Of a stretch of 64,000 nt of DNA, positions 52,515 to 61,616 are shown piece after piece (the stretch's first letter is position 1; each line of letters begins with the position of its first letter). The translations under genes were made by a program, and so were the position numbers. Source of the DNA: Winogradskyella psychrotolerans (lineage in GTDB: Bacteria; Bacteroidota; Bacteroidia; Flavobacteriales; Flavobacteriaceae). Location of the stretch: the NCBI RefSeq assembly GCF_018860545.1, contig NZ_JAHKPN010000011.1, forward strand, positions 372,001-436,000, read 5' to 3'. The notes beneath the pieces are model-generated. The model was not told where the DNA came from. It saw only the letters and a program-made list of their open reading frames with translations, and searched no databases.

Positions 52515-54662
52515 TTAGTAAACCGTTTTAGCTCTATTATCTTCTATTTCTGCTCCATTTTCTAAGGCAGTATAAACTTTAGATTGCACTGAGTTTCTAC
52601 GTTCAGCATTTAATCTGTTAACGATAGCTCCATAGTTATCTAACTTAGTAGCTTCATTAATTTTAGTAACTTCTATAACATACACACCTTTTTCACCATC
52701 AATTGGCTTAGACGTTGCGCCTTGTGCTAATCCAAATGCTGCACCTACAACTTTAGGCTCTACACCTGCACCAGATAAGGTTGTGTTTTTAATGGTAAGT
52801 GCTGCTGCAGTTCTAGGACTCTGCCCTTGATTTTTAGCAACATCAGCAACTGTGGTTCCTGTAATTTTTTCACGAATTAACTTCGCTTTCTTTTCTTTTC
52901 TAATTTCTGGTAATGCTGTAATTGAACCATCTTCAGTACTCATTAATCCTTCTTCTCTTACCTCTACAACTTTAGCCACTATAAAACCGAAGTTAGATAT
53001 CGCAAAGTTCTTGTAGTCTCCAGCTTCTGTATCATCATCAAAAGCCCAACGCACCACTTCTCTTTGACTACCAAGTCCTGGGATATTTTCATCTAATGCT
53101 TTAAATGTTATTGGCTTCACTGTTAATTCACGCTCTTTAGCCAATGCATTAAAATCACCATCTTTTGCTGCTATTTCAAACTTAGACATTACGTTAAACA
53201 CATCTTGAAGTGTTTGTTCAGATGGTTCAATTTTGGTAGCAACTGTAGCGACTTTAATGGCTTTATTAAAACTCTTTTGCTCTAATATTTCAATAATATG
53301 GTATCCAAAAGATGTTTGAACCACATCAATATCACCTTCTTTATTATCAAAAGCATACGCTTTAAATTCCGGTGCCATTCCCGCTAAATAGTCAAATTCA
53401 ATTTCACCATCTTGCTCATTACTTACTTTATCAGAAGATAATTCCAATAAATCCATAAATTTAGTACCCGCTTTTATTTGTGCAAAAATGCTATCTGCAG
53501 TAACTTTTGCTTCTTCTGGTGTTTTGGTTACAGAAGCATCTGCTCTTTGCCCACCTACAAAAGGAACTAATATATGACGCACTTTTACTGAGTCTGGTAA
53601 TTGCTTAGTTGCAATAACTTTAGACAACTTGTAATACTCACCATCTTTATAAGGACCATAATAACTATCTACACCTAATTTCATTAACGTGTCCTTTGCG
53701 ACAGCTGGCAACTGACCTGCTCTTAGAAAAGTGTCGTTATATTTTATAGCTGAATTTGAATTCACGAATTCTTCAACGTCAGTAGCAGAATCAAACCCTG
53801 GAATTATTTCTGTATTCTTACTGTTATCGTTATACTCTGATCTATCAGATTTTAAAGCTAATAAATCAGCCTTTATTTGATCTTCATCAGATTTAGAAGC
53901 TTCCTCTTTAAATTCAACATAAACAACCTCTCTTGTAGCATCAGTCTTATACGTGTCTTCATGATTTTTCATGTAAGCCGTAATTTCGCTTTTAGAAACA
54001 GTAACTAAACTATCTGCAATAGTTGTATAAGGTACTTGCACATATTTAATATCTACTGTTTTAGAATCACCTAAATAATCTTCTTCAGCTTCAGAAATTG
54101 TTGTTCCTATACCTGCTTTAATCAAATTATAATACGTTTGCTGAATAGCGTTAGCCGCTATGGTTTGCTCATTGTTTGTCCAACTTTCATAGTTTACTAA
54201 GAAGTTTCCTAAAGGAGCCGTTTCACCATTTAATTCTTTTAAGTTCGCAATAAAGGCATTTAAACGATTAACATCAAAGTTACCATTGGCATCTTGAAAT
54301 TCTGGGTATGAAGAAAAGCTAGTCTTCAATAAATCTCTCATTTCGTCTTTTTCAACAGACAATCCTAATTCATCAAATTCTGATTGTAATACAATTTTAC
54401 GAACCTCTTGATTGTAAATTGCATTCATAGATTGCGTAGATGTTTGTGCTCCACCAGCTCTATCTTGGTAATTTTTTACTTTTTGCTGAAACTCAATTCG
54501 GTTAATATCTGTACCATTTACAGTTGCAATCACATCTTGCGATCCACCTGTTAAGGCATCAGAATTCTTGAATAAATCTCCAATTACGAATGAAAATAAC
54601 GCTAATGCAATTACTAATATTAATACCAGTGAGCGTTGTCTAATTTTATTTAAAACTGCCAT
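52515..54662 (-). CDS. PpiD-like membrane-anchored peptidylprolyl isomerase
   Basis: Periplasmic folding factor anchored by one N-terminal helix (LVLILVIALALFSFVIGDLF, about 12-31). 715 residues: SurA_N/PpiD-like helical chaperone region (about 35-330), a parvulin domain (about 360-465) with VKVRHILVPF, the typical AxxxAxxIFAQIKAGTKFMDL helix, and TSFGYHIIEI, then a second weaker parvulin-like segment to the C terminus. It has the layout of Bacteroidota PpiD proteins and should help fold outer-membrane or secreted proteins. Lies at the end of the envelope gene row, with its own probable promoter at 54704-54711. Confidence 0.9.
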   Translation of the reverse strand: MAVLNKIRQRSLVLILVIALALFSFVIGDLFKNSDALTGGSQDVIATVNGTDINRIEFQQKVKNYQDRAGGAQTSTQSMNAIYNQEVRKIVLQSEFDELGLSVEKDEMRDLLKTSFSSYPEFQDANGNFDVNRLNAFIANLKELNGETAPLGNFLVNYESWTNNEQTIAANAIQQTYYNLIKAGIGTTISEAEEDYLGDSKTVDIKYVQVPYTTIADSLVTVSKSEITAYMKNHEDTYKTDATREVVYVEFKEEASKSDEDQIKADLLALKSDRSEYNDNSKNTEIIPGFDSATDVEEFVNSNSAIKYNDTFLRAGQLPAVAKDTLMKLGVDSYYGPYKDGEYYKLSKVIATKQLPDSVKVRHILVPFVGGQRADASVTKTPEEAKVTADSIFAQIKAGTKFMDLLELSSDKVSNEQDGEIEFDYLAGMAPEFKAYAFDNKEGDIDVVQTSFGYHIIEILEQKSFNKAIKVATVATKIEPSEQTLQDVFNVMSKFEIAAKDGDFNALAKERELTVKPITFKALDENIPGLGSQREVVRWAFDDDTEAGDYKNFAISNFGFIVAKVVEVREEGLMSTEDGSITALPEIRKEKKAKLIREKITGTTVADVAKNQGQSPRTAAALTIKNTTLSGAGVEPKVVGAAFGLAQGATSKPIDGEKGVYVIEVTKINEATKLDNYGAIVNRLNAERRNSVQSKVYTALENGAEIEDNRAKTVY

Positions 54663-54703
54663 AGTCTTTTTGTAATGTCTTTAATTTGGTGTAAATAAGT
54701 CTG

Positions 54704-54711
54704 CGAAAATA
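54704..54711 (-). promoter_or_regulatory. Possible -7 box of the PpiD-like gene
   Basis: Minus strand TATTTTCG, one mismatch to TAnnTTTG, 41 bases before the ATG. The run TATTTTCGCAGACTTATTTA is much like TATCTTCGCAGTCTTATTTA at the GatB/YqeY promoter (15640 downward), which strengthens both. Confidence 0.4.
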
Positions 54712-54861
54712 GTATATTCTCTTAAATAATAAAAGGAGAAGTGTAGTTTTTATAGGAGTTGTAAGTTTTATTCAAAATTTCATTGAAAACGACGTAAAGA
54801 GCTTCATCATAATGTTTAAAAATAGGCCCCTCATTCTAAATTTTCAAACTAAAAAAAACCG

Positions 54862-56151
54862 CTAATCAGCATCAAGTACCTTTAGGATGACTTCATCAAT
54901 TTTTGTAGAAGACACTTCTTTAATCGTAAACTTAAAATTTTCGATTTGCACATCATCATTCTCTTGTGGAATGCCTTCTGTTGCGTGGACTATTAACCCC
55001 CCCAAGGTTTCATAATTTTCACTTTCGGGAAGATTCAACTTATAGGTCTCATTAATATAATCGACTTCTAATCGTGCTGTAAATCTATACGTATTATCAC
55101 TGAGCTGTTCTTCTATTGTCTCAATTACATCATGTTCATCTTCAATTTCTCCGAATAATTCTTCGACGATATCTTCCACAGTCATAATTCCAGATGTTCC
55201 ACCGTATTCATCGATAACGACAGCCATACTTCGTCGTTTTTTAATTAAAATATTAAGGACGTCGTTAACAAGAATTGTTTCTGGAACAAAACCAACTGGT
55301 AATATAATGGAATTAATATCTTTTGGCTTTTTAAACAACTCAAACGAGTGTACGTATCCTAAAATATCGTCGATATTATCTTTATAAACTATTATTTTAG
55401 TACGACCTGAATCTATAAAAAGTTGTCGTAAATTATCTAAAGATTCAGATATATCAACAGCTGTAATCTCAGTACGAGGTACCATAACCTCTCTTGCTTT
55501 TACTCCTGAAAATTCTAAAGCATTCTGAAAAATCTGAATTTCACTATCTACTTCATCATGATTTTCAACCGACTCCATTTGCTCCGTAATATAATTCCCC
55601 AATTCAACTTTAGTCATTGCTAAAACCATATCTTCTCCTTCTGCTCTAAAGATATGTTTTAAGACGGCATCTGAAATCCAAATTACAAAATCTGAGATCC
55701 AAGAAAATAACACATAAAATACATATGTTGGAAATGCTAACACCTTTAATAATGTATTGGCATAAATTTGAAAGAACACCTTAGGTAAAAATTCTGCCGT
55801 AATCAATATCACTAAAGTAGAAATTACAGTTTGCGTTAACAGTTGCAAATCAACAAGCAGATACGATAAAGCGGTGCTATCTAAAGGCAGTAAAGACTGG
55901 AACCAACGGACCAAAACATCACCCATTTTAAAACCATAGATTACTAATGCTATATTGTTTCCAATAAGCATGGTTGCTATGTATTTTGAAGGCTTGTCTG
56001 TAAGCTTGCTTAAAATTTTCCCTAAAAAATCTCCTTGCTTCTTCTCTAATTCAATATGTATTTTATTGGAAGAGACATAAGCGATTTCCATGCCAGAGAA
56101 AAAGGCTGAAAGTATAAGTGTACTAACGATAATGACTATATCAGAAGTCAT
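54862..56151 (-). CDS. CNNM/CorC-type hemolysin family protein
   Basis: A 429-residue membrane protein with an N-terminal DUF21/CNNM transmembrane domain (about 1-190, four helices; starts IVSTLILSAFFSGMEIAYVSSNK), a pair of CBS domains (about 205-335; ARE-VMVPRTEITAVD and MAVVIDEYGGTSGIMTVEDIVEELFGEI, read in parts) and a C-terminal CorC_HlyC domain (about 345-425). Members move or sense Mg2+ and related ions. A paralog, GldE, belongs to gliding machinery in some flavobacteria; position next to lptC argues for the general CNNM protein. Its start is three bases from the upstream small gene. Confidence 0.88.
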   Translation of the reverse strand: MTSDIVIIVSTLILSAFFSGMEIAYVSSNKIHIELEKKQGDFLGKILSKLTDKPSKYIATMLIGNNIALVIYGFKMGDVLVRWFQSLLPLDSTALSYLLVDLQLLTQTVISTLVILITAEFLPKVFFQIYANTLLKVLAFPTYVFYVLFSWISDFVIWISDAVLKHIFRAEGEDMVLAMTKVELGNYITEQMESVENHDEVDSEIQIFQNALEFSGVKAREVMVPRTEITAVDISESLDNLRQLFIDSGRTKIIVYKDNIDDILGYVHSFELFKKPKDINSIILPVGFVPETILVNDVLNILIKKRRSMAVVIDEYGGTSGIMTVEDIVEELFGEIEDEHDVIETIEEQLSDNTYRFTARLEVDYINETYKLNLPESENYETLGGLIVHATEGIPQENDDVQIENFKFTIKEVSSTKIDEVILKVLDAD

Positions 56152-56154
56152 AAA

Positions 56155-56346
56155 TTACTTATTATTATGATCTTCAAATTTTTTACTGAACCGTTTTCTG
56201 AAGAAAAACATAAAAGTGGCTAAGGCTGCAAACACTAATGACATGTAGGCACCATTCCTATTCTCTGACCATTTTGTAATGGCATCGTATACAAAAAGTA
56301 CTGCAAAAATAATATAAGCGTAATGAAAAATCTTCTGTATCTTCAT
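56155..56346 (-). CDS. Small two-helix membrane protein, 63 aa
   Basis: Two predicted helices (YAYIIFAVLFVYDAI, about 9-23, and AYMSLVFAALATFMFFF, about 33-49) and a basic, hydrophilic C-terminal tail (RKRFSKKFEDHNNK). No named family recognised. It is packed between lptC (33 bases) and the CNNM gene (3 bases) on the same strand, which supports real translation. Confidence 0.7.
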   Translation of the reverse strand: MKIQKIFHYAYIIFAVLFVYDAITKWSENRNGAYMSLVFAALATFMFFFRKRFSKKFEDHNNK

Positions 56347-56379
56347 CTGTTAAGTAATATAATTATGTGGCAAAGATAG

Positions 56380-56946
56380 TTAATTATCGAGTTCTATTTC
56401 ACCTCCCATTTCCAACATCTTAAAGTTCTTAAATTCTTTATCCGAATCAAAACCTATACCGTGTAGTGGCCCAATAGCCCGCTTAAACAACCAAGGTTCG
56501 TTAGTAAACAGCCATTCCAACTTTTGATTGTAATATAATTGTTCCGTTAATAACGTGTCATTTTGATGAGTTGCTATTTGCACATTGCCTCGCAAATCAA
56601 TTATATCCGTTTCTGAATAGACAATAGCGTAGTCAGACGTTATAGTTGTTTTGTTCTTTTTATCATCATAAACATAAAGCACCACTCCATTTGGAAATTC
56701 ATTAAACGCAAAATTTCGATTAGAGTAATCTAGCATTTTAGGACTTAACAAGTTGGCAACTAACATTACAGTATCCGCTTTAAATTCGGTATATTTTAAA
56801 TCAATATTCTCAGCTTCACCAATAGGTTGATTTTGCAGAATACCAACCTTTTGAACTTCGTTGAAGTCGTTATTACAAGAAAAAAACAAAGTCACAACAA
56901 TTGCTGTGACTAGGTTTTTTATGATATGTGAATTATTTATTTTCAA
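56380..56946 (-). CDS. lptC: LPS export ABC transporter periplasmic protein LptC
   Basis: A 188-residue protein with a signal/lipobox region (VVTLFFSC, Cys24) and a beta-jellyroll-like mature part: VGILQNQPIGEAENIDLKYTEFKADTVML, NGVVLYVYDDKKNKTTITSDYAIVYSETDIIDLRGNVQIATHQNDTLLTEQLYYN (read in parts; the D-L-x-G-N-V and L-x-T-E-x-L-x-Y/W pattern is typical of LptC/LptA). LptC passes LPS from LptBFG to the bridge. Its partners are not in this window. Start abuts the stop of the TPR gene with no gap. Confidence 0.85.
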   Translation of the reverse strand: MKINNSHIIKNLVTAIVVTLFFSCNNDFNEVQKVGILQNQPIGEAENIDLKYTEFKADTVMLVANLLSPKMLDYSNRNFAFNEFPNGVVLYVYDDKKNKTTITSDYAIVYSETDIIDLRGNVQIATHQNDTLLTEQLYYNQKLEWLFTNEPWLFKRAIGPLHGIGFDSDKEFKNFKMLEMGGEIELDN

Positions 56947-58326
56947 TTAATTCTTTGGTACCGTTACTGAACGTCCTATCCAACATCCAATTTGAATAAC
57001 TTCACCTGCACATGTACAGTTAAATATTTCTGTTTTTGAAGGTGCTTTAGCTCTATAATTAGCTGCATATTGCGCTGCTCTTTGTTTTAAACGACCATCT
57101 ACTCGTCCTGCCTTTTCAGCTTCAAGTGCTGCTAACCAAAATACAGCTCTTTTGTTAAAGTTAGTGTCTCCACAACTATTTGCACTATTTGCATACATAC
57201 CTGCAATAGATAAATGTGGTGAGCCATCTGAAGGATTCAATTTTAAAGCTTCCATATAATATTGTCTCGCCTTTCCGTAACTTCCTTTAGATTTAAGTTC
57301 ATTAGCCAAACCTTTATATAACTTCGCCTTTTTTAAAGGATCTGTTGATAAAGCAATAGTTTGATCTATATATTTTTGCTCACCTGTTAAGATATAAAGG
57401 TAGTAAGCCGTATCTGCATTTGGCTCAATAGTATTCTTTTGTTGAACTAATTTTAAGAATAACGGATCTTCCTTACATTCTTTAGCATACATTCTATTCA
57501 TAGCACGTTGCAACCACTCTCCATTGTTCTTGTTCTCTTCAAAATCTTTTTGATATAATGGCACTAAGACTTCACAATTAGCTCTTTTACCTAGCTTTGT
57601 ATCCATACTTCCAATAATCTTAGTTTCAAAAACCTCAATATTAGATTCATAGCTACTCTTTCTACTTAATTCTTTTTTAGTTAAAGTCCCACCGGCTTCT
57701 TCTTTCTCTGCATATTTGTTTAAATTAACAGTATAACCAGCAATTAACCCTTCAATAATTTCACTTACATCATCATACTTATCAAATAAATATTGTGCAT
57801 CATCTGGAGTCTGAGCACCTGCATCATATATATCTACAGCAAGAGAAAAATAAGTATAAAGCCCAATTGCACTATCAAAATTTTCAACATCTTTAGTATA
57901 AGCTTCGTCAAACATATCATAAATTTGCTGATTGGTCTTACCTAACTCTTTTCTATACTTATAGGTTAAATTAGCTTTATCTTCTAAAATTTCACCAAGA
58001 GGATATCTTGATTCAAAATGCACTCTACTTTCATCATATAACGCTAATAAATCATTAATATGCGCTACTTGTTCCGCTCCCGTAGAGTTTTCTATTTTAT
58101 GTTTTAAAATCTTCTCACCATGCACATAAATTGCTCTATTAAATTTAGGGCACTTTTCTCTAACAATTTTCCAAGGACCATAAGCATCATCGTATTTTTT
58201 GCTTTTCACGTAACTATCAAAGATTGATAGATTGTTCATGCATTCTTCTTGATTATCCTCTTGAGCAAATCCTAGGTTAACACTCATAATCAGTGTTAAA
58301 AATAGTATTGTAATTCTCGTCTTCAT
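56947..58326 (-). CDS. Periplasmic TPR-repeat protein
   Basis: A 459-residue protein with a signal peptide (MKTRITILFLTLIMSVNLGFA-Q) and mostly helical mature sequence. Clear TPR-like pairs are seen near 30-60 (DSYVKSKKYDDAYGPWKIVREKCPK) and 345-385 (GSYGKARQYYMEALKLNPSDGSPHLSIAGMYA, read in parts). The C terminus has Cys-rich NCTCAGEVIQIGCWIG. It is conserved in flavobacteria in this place to my knowledge, with no assigned function. It lies 14 bases after the FadL-like gene and directly abuts lptC, suggesting an envelope-assembly role. Confidence 0.82.
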   Translation of the reverse strand: MKTRITILFLTLIMSVNLGFAQEDNQEECMNNLSIFDSYVKSKKYDDAYGPWKIVREKCPKFNRAIYVHGEKILKHKIENSTGAEQVAHINDLLALYDESRVHFESRYPLGEILEDKANLTYKYRKELGKTNQQIYDMFDEAYTKDVENFDSAIGLYTYFSLAVDIYDAGAQTPDDAQYLFDKYDDVSEIIEGLIAGYTVNLNKYAEKEEAGGTLTKKELSRKSSYESNIEVFETKIIGSMDTKLGKRANCEVLVPLYQKDFEENKNNGEWLQRAMNRMYAKECKEDPLFLKLVQQKNTIEPNADTAYYLYILTGEQKYIDQTIALSTDPLKKAKLYKGLANELKSKGSYGKARQYYMEALKLNPSDGSPHLSIAGMYANSANSCGDTNFNKRAVFWLAALEAEKAGRVDGRLKQRAAQYAANYRAKAPSKTEIFNCTCAGEVIQIGCWIGRSVTVPKN

Positions 58327-58340
58327 TTTAGTTAAATTTG

Positions 58341-59663
58341 TTAGTTATACTTTCTTTGTTCAAACCATCTAGAGTTTAAAGATAAACTTAAATTAAAATT
58401 TATAAAATTCTCTTGAATTAAGTTTTGATTAGTTGTTCCTCGTTTTCCAAATTCTAAGCCTAAATTCGCATTAGAGAAGATGCTGCGATTCCCAACTGGT
58501 AAACCTAGACCAAAAGATATGCCAAACTCATTAATTGATTCATCTTTTATAACTAAACCAGTATTTTCAAAATGCACTCCTGCTCTGTAAACGATACGAT
58601 TATAGTAGCCTGAGAACGCATTGTAATCTGGAATATAGAACCCTCCAACAGCTATTTTTGATGAATTTTCAAACGAAGATATTTGATTTGAAAAAATTGG
58701 ATTAGAAAAATCACTAGAGTTTTGAAACGTATATTCTGTTCCCACAAACCATGATTTTGGATCTCCTAAACCAATACCAAACGAGACCGTAGCTGGCAAT
58801 GTTAATTTTGTATTTTTAAGATTTACCGCTTCGAGATCGAATTCGATAGTACTAGAGGTCGCCGTAGTTTCAAGCGTAGTTGCATCCACAGTTACGGTTG
58901 CATATTCTCTTTCATTATTAGAATTAAGCTTACTTCCTGGTGCAAAAGTTGCGGTTGCAGATAACTCTAACTTATCACTAACCATAGTTTTGTAATTCAA
59001 CCCAAAATTTAAGTTTAAACCACTTAAATCAGATCTGTTATATTCTCGAGTTTGATATTGTACAATATCACCATCTGAAGTATATTGTACTTCGAGCGCA
59101 TCATTTTGAATATTCCCAAAGTTATAATTAAAGTCCATACCAAAACTTAGCTTTTCTGTAATTTGATAACCAAATCCAGCAAAAACTCTATTTAAACCAC
59201 CTTCTCCACCGTAACGATTTACAATATTACCGTCATCATTAATATCATCTAGTCCATATCCTACAGACGTAAATGGTAGTAATCCAAAGCCTACACCAAA
59301 TTTACCAATAGGTACTGACACTGCTAAATAATCAAATATCGCACTACCTGCAGTTTCTTCTCCCGAATTGCTTTTTAACGTTGTACTGGTCATGGTTCCA
59401 GCAACCGTGAACTTCACAGGTCTACTTTCACCATTGAAGTATGGCCCTTCTAAAGGGTTCCCGGCATAAGATGCTGGGTTTTTTAAATTAAAATGAATAC
59501 TATCTAAGTAAACACCAATTCCTCCCATACTTTGGTTCTCTACAGTACCTTTAAACTTAAGACTTCCAATGCCATAAAATGAATATGGAGAACTAGTACC
59601 TTGTTGTGCAAAAGCTGCAGAACCTATAATTGTAATACAGATTACAATAAATCGTTTTATCAT
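58341..59663 (-). CDS. FadL/OmpP1-like outer-membrane protein
   Basis: A 440-residue protein with a signal peptide (to about FAQ, residue 20) and the typical N-terminal plug-like start GTSSPYSFYGIGSLKFKGTVENQSMGGIGV, followed by about 14 amphipathic strands (for example KLSFGMDFNYNFGNIQND, NLNFGLNYKTMVSDKLELSATATF, WFVGTEYTFQ). It ends with the strand pattern FINFNLSLSLNSRWF-EQRKYN. Such proteins carry hydrophobic compounds across the outer membrane. Its ATG overlaps the coaX stop by one base (TAATG), so it is coupled to coaX. Confidence 0.83.
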   Translation of the reverse strand: MIKRFIVICITIIGSAAFAQQGTSSPYSFYGIGSLKFKGTVENQSMGGIGVYLDSIHFNLKNPASYAGNPLEGPYFNGESRPVKFTVAGTMTSTTLKSNSGEETAGSAIFDYLAVSVPIGKFGVGFGLLPFTSVGYGLDDINDDGNIVNRYGGEGGLNRVFAGFGYQITEKLSFGMDFNYNFGNIQNDALEVQYTSDGDIVQYQTREYNRSDLSGLNLNFGLNYKTMVSDKLELSATATFAPGSKLNSNNEREYATVTVDATTLETTATSSTIEFDLEAVNLKNTKLTLPATVSFGIGLGDPKSWFVGTEYTFQNSSDFSNPIFSNQISSFENSSKIAVGGFYIPDYNAFSGYYNRIVYRAGVHFENTGLVIKDESINEFGISFGLGLPVGNRSIFSNANLGLEFGKRGTTNQNLIQENFINFNLSLSLNSRWFEQRKYN

Positions 59664-60391
59664 TATTTTGAATTATATTCTAGAATGAAATTCAAACCGT
59701 CCAAAAGAAAATTTGAATTCGCAAATATGCTATTTTTTAATTGGTTTGACAAAAATTTGGCATCTCCTCCTGTTAAAATAACTGTTAAATCTAAGTTATC
59801 TTTTAAATATTGATCTATTATTCCGTCAATTTCTTTTATTGCACCATAAACCACACCAGAATGAATTGATGATTCTGTTGTGTCACCAATTACATTATCA
59901 GGCAGTTTAGTCTCCAACAAGGGAAGATTTGCGGTTAAATTATTTAAGGCTACGTACCGCAATCTTAATCCTGGTGATATAGCTCCTCCGCGATAATGAT
60001 TCTCTTTAGTAACAAAATCATATGTTATACATGTACCAGCATCAATGATTAATGTGTTAGTATTTGGAAAATGATTAACTGAAGCACACACCAAAGCTAT
60101 GCGATCTACACCTAAAGTCTTGGGTGTTTGATAATCATTTTTAAACGGAAAGTTTAAATCTGAACTCAACACTAAAGTGTTTAAATCATTTTTAATGAGC
60201 TCTACCTGCTCTTTAGTTAAGTGACCAACTGATGAAATGATGGCTTTTTTCAGTTTCGGAAAGTCTTTTTTAACAATTTTATACTGTTTTTCAAACGTAT
60301 TAAGTTTAAAACTCAATTTATAAATTAAATCTGCGTTATTAAAAACCGCAAACTTAACATACGTATTCCCCACATCTACAATAAGATTCAT
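59663..60391 (-). CDS. coaX: Type III pantothenate kinase CoaX
   Basis: Cytosolic kinase for the first step of coenzyme A synthesis, ASKHA fold. From the ATG at 60391 (MNLIVDVGNTYVKFAVF) the protein has 242 residues. Motifs: DVGNT (phosphate-1), TLGVDRIALVCA, IDAGTCITYDFV (phosphate-2 region) and RGGAISPGLRLR. The frame is open 15 codons further up to 60436, but a -7 box at 60410-60417 lies within that part, so it is untranslated leader. First gene of the envelope operon reaching to the CNNM gene. Confidence 0.94.
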   Translation of the reverse strand: MNLIVDVGNTYVKFAVFNNADLIYKLSFKLNTFEKQYKIVKKDFPKLKKAIISSVGHLTKEQVELIKNDLNTLVLSSDLNFPFKNDYQTPKTLGVDRIALVCASVNHFPNTNTLIIDAGTCITYDFVTKENHYRGGAISPGLRLRYVALNNLTANLPLLETKLPDNVIGDTTESSIHSGVVYGAIKEIDGIIDQYLKDNLDLTVILTGGDAKFLSNQLKNSIFANSNFLLDGLNFILEYNSK

Positions 60392-60409
60392 AAGTATTTT
60401 TATATACTG

Positions 60410-60417
60410 CAAATTTA
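60410..60417 (-). promoter_or_regulatory. -7 promoter box of coaX operon
   Basis: Minus strand TAAATTTG, exact TAnnTTTG, 18 bases upstream of the chosen coaX ATG; a TTTG element lies 16 bases further upstream, close to the -33 spacing. Confidence 0.6.
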
Positions 60418-60443
60418 TAAAATCAAATTTTATCAAATTCTTT

Positions 60444-60473
60444 TTGTGAATAATAAAAATGCTACTATATTTG
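60444..60473 (+). promoter_or_regulatory. Promoter of tRNA-Phe
   Basis: TTG at 60444-60446 (within TTTTTG), 19 bases, then TATATTTG at 60466-60473: a full match to the Bacteroidota -33/-7 promoter. The tRNA begins 22 bases after the -7 box. Confidence 0.8.
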
Positions 60474-60494
60474 CACCCGCTTAATTAAGCAATT

Positions 60495-60570
60495 GGTGCC
60501 TTAGCTCAGTTGGTAGAGCAAAGGACTGAAAATCCTTGTGTCCCTGGTTCGATTCCTGGAGGCACCACCA
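60495..60570 (+). tRNA. tRNA-Phe (anticodon GAA)
   Basis: 76 nt including an encoded CCA. Acceptor GGTGCCT/AGGCACC, D arm GCTC..GAGC, anticodon stem AAGGA/TCCTT with loop CTGAAAA (anticodon GAA), T arm CCTGG-TTCGATT-CCTGG, discriminator A. Followed three bases later by a terminator hairpin. Confidence 0.96.
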
Positions 60571-60572
60571 TC

Positions 60573-60602
60573 AAAAACCCGATTCAGATGAATCGGGTTT
60601 TT
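60573..60602 (+). terminator. Terminator of tRNA-Phe
   Basis: AAAAACCCGATTC and GAATCGGGTTTTT form a perfect 13-bp stem with loop AGAT and a T-run. A near-identical hairpin recurs at 63402-63433, after the universal stress genes. Confidence 0.88.
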
Positions 60603-60713
60603 TGGTTTTACAGTTTAATGCAAACTCCTCCTTTTAACATCACTACTGATTTTTGTCATAGTTTAAAATATATTAAGTCTATAAATTTACATTGCACAGC
60701 AAAACTTAAAAAC

Positions 60714-61562
60714 ATGTTAACCATACTATTACCAACAGATTTCTCTAAAAATTCTAAAAATGCTATTAAATATGCGTTAGAGTTTTTTAAATATCAGCAG
60801 GTCAAATTTATTGTGATGCATGCTTACAGAAATGAGTTTTACGACCATGATGAGTTGGTGTCTCGTGACGTTTTTGAAACCGTTTTAGACAAAGTAAAAA
60901 CAGAGTCTCAAAATAATCTGGATAAATTACTAACTGAATTACAACAAATAGCACCAAACCCTAGATATACTTATCATAGTATTTCTGCTTATAATACGCT
61001 TGTAGAAGAAGCTAACGCTATAGCAGATGATCATAACATAGATTTAATTGTTATGGGTACTAAAGGAAAATCTAATGCTAGAAATATTGTGTTTGGAAGT
61101 CAAACCTTTCAAGTTTTAAAATATGTAGACTGTCCCGTTTTAGCTATTCCCGAAAATTATACCAATACGCAGCCAAAGAAAATTATATTTCCCACAAATT
61201 ACCTCATGCCTTATAAACGACGTGAATTAAAATTACTATCCATTTTAGCTACATCATACCGAAGTGACATCGATGTTGTTTATATTAGTACCAGTCCAAA
61301 ATTATCTATAAGACAAGAGGACAATCAATCATTTATAAAAGACACATTAGCTTCGAACAACGTCAGATTTACAGTTATAAACAGCAAAAATATTGAGAAC
61401 ACCATCACCAATTACATCAAAGACAATCAAATAAAAATGATTACTATGATAAACACGCAACATTCATTCTTAGAAGACATGCTTTTTCCATCTACACTAG
61501 ACAAAGTGAGTCTAGGTTTGGAGATTCCCCTTTTAGCATTTCAGAATGCTACTCGGAAATAA
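60714..61562 (+). CDS. Universal stress protein, two-domain (copy 1)
   Basis: 282 residues from the ATG 60714 (MLTILLPTDFSKNSKNAI). The frame is open upstream through the tRNA-Phe gene, which is an accident. The N-terminal UspA domain (1-145) has the start motif LLPTDFS and the ATP-binding pattern G-2x-G-9x-G-S complete (GTKGKSNARNIVFGS, about 113-127). The second domain (about 150-282) keeps the fold pattern KIIFPTNYLMPYKRREL but lacks the glycine motif. Role in stress response is general. First of three tandem paralogs; 54 bases before the next. Confidence 0.9.
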   Translation: MLTILLPTDFSKNSKNAIKYALEFFKYQQVKFIVMHAYRNEFYDHDELVSRDVFETVLDKVKTESQNNLDKLLTELQQIAPNPRYTYHSISAYNTLVEEANAIADDHNIDLIVMGTKGKSNARNIVFGSQTFQVLKYVDCPVLAIPENYTNTQPKKIIFPTNYLMPYKRRELKLLSILATSYRSDIDVVYISTSPKLSIRQEDNQSFIKDTLASNNVRFTVINSKNIENTITNYIKDNQIKMITMINTQHSFLEDMLFPSTLDKVSLGLEIPLLAFQNATRK

Positions 61563-61616
61563 TTATAACACCACACTAAAAAACAGAGTAATCAATCAAA
61601 ATACAAAAAGAAAATT

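Noticed and set aside
54862..56151. The CNNM/CBS gene could have been called gldE (gliding motility).
   Set aside because: The neighbours are lptC and ppiD, not gldD, ssb or mutY; other gld genes are absent, so the general family name is safer.
60510..60713. The reading frame of usp copy 1 is open upstream through the tRNA-Phe gene and its terminator.
   Set aside because: The Usp start motif LLPTDFS begins at the ATG at 60714, and the upstream part is tRNA and terminator sequence.
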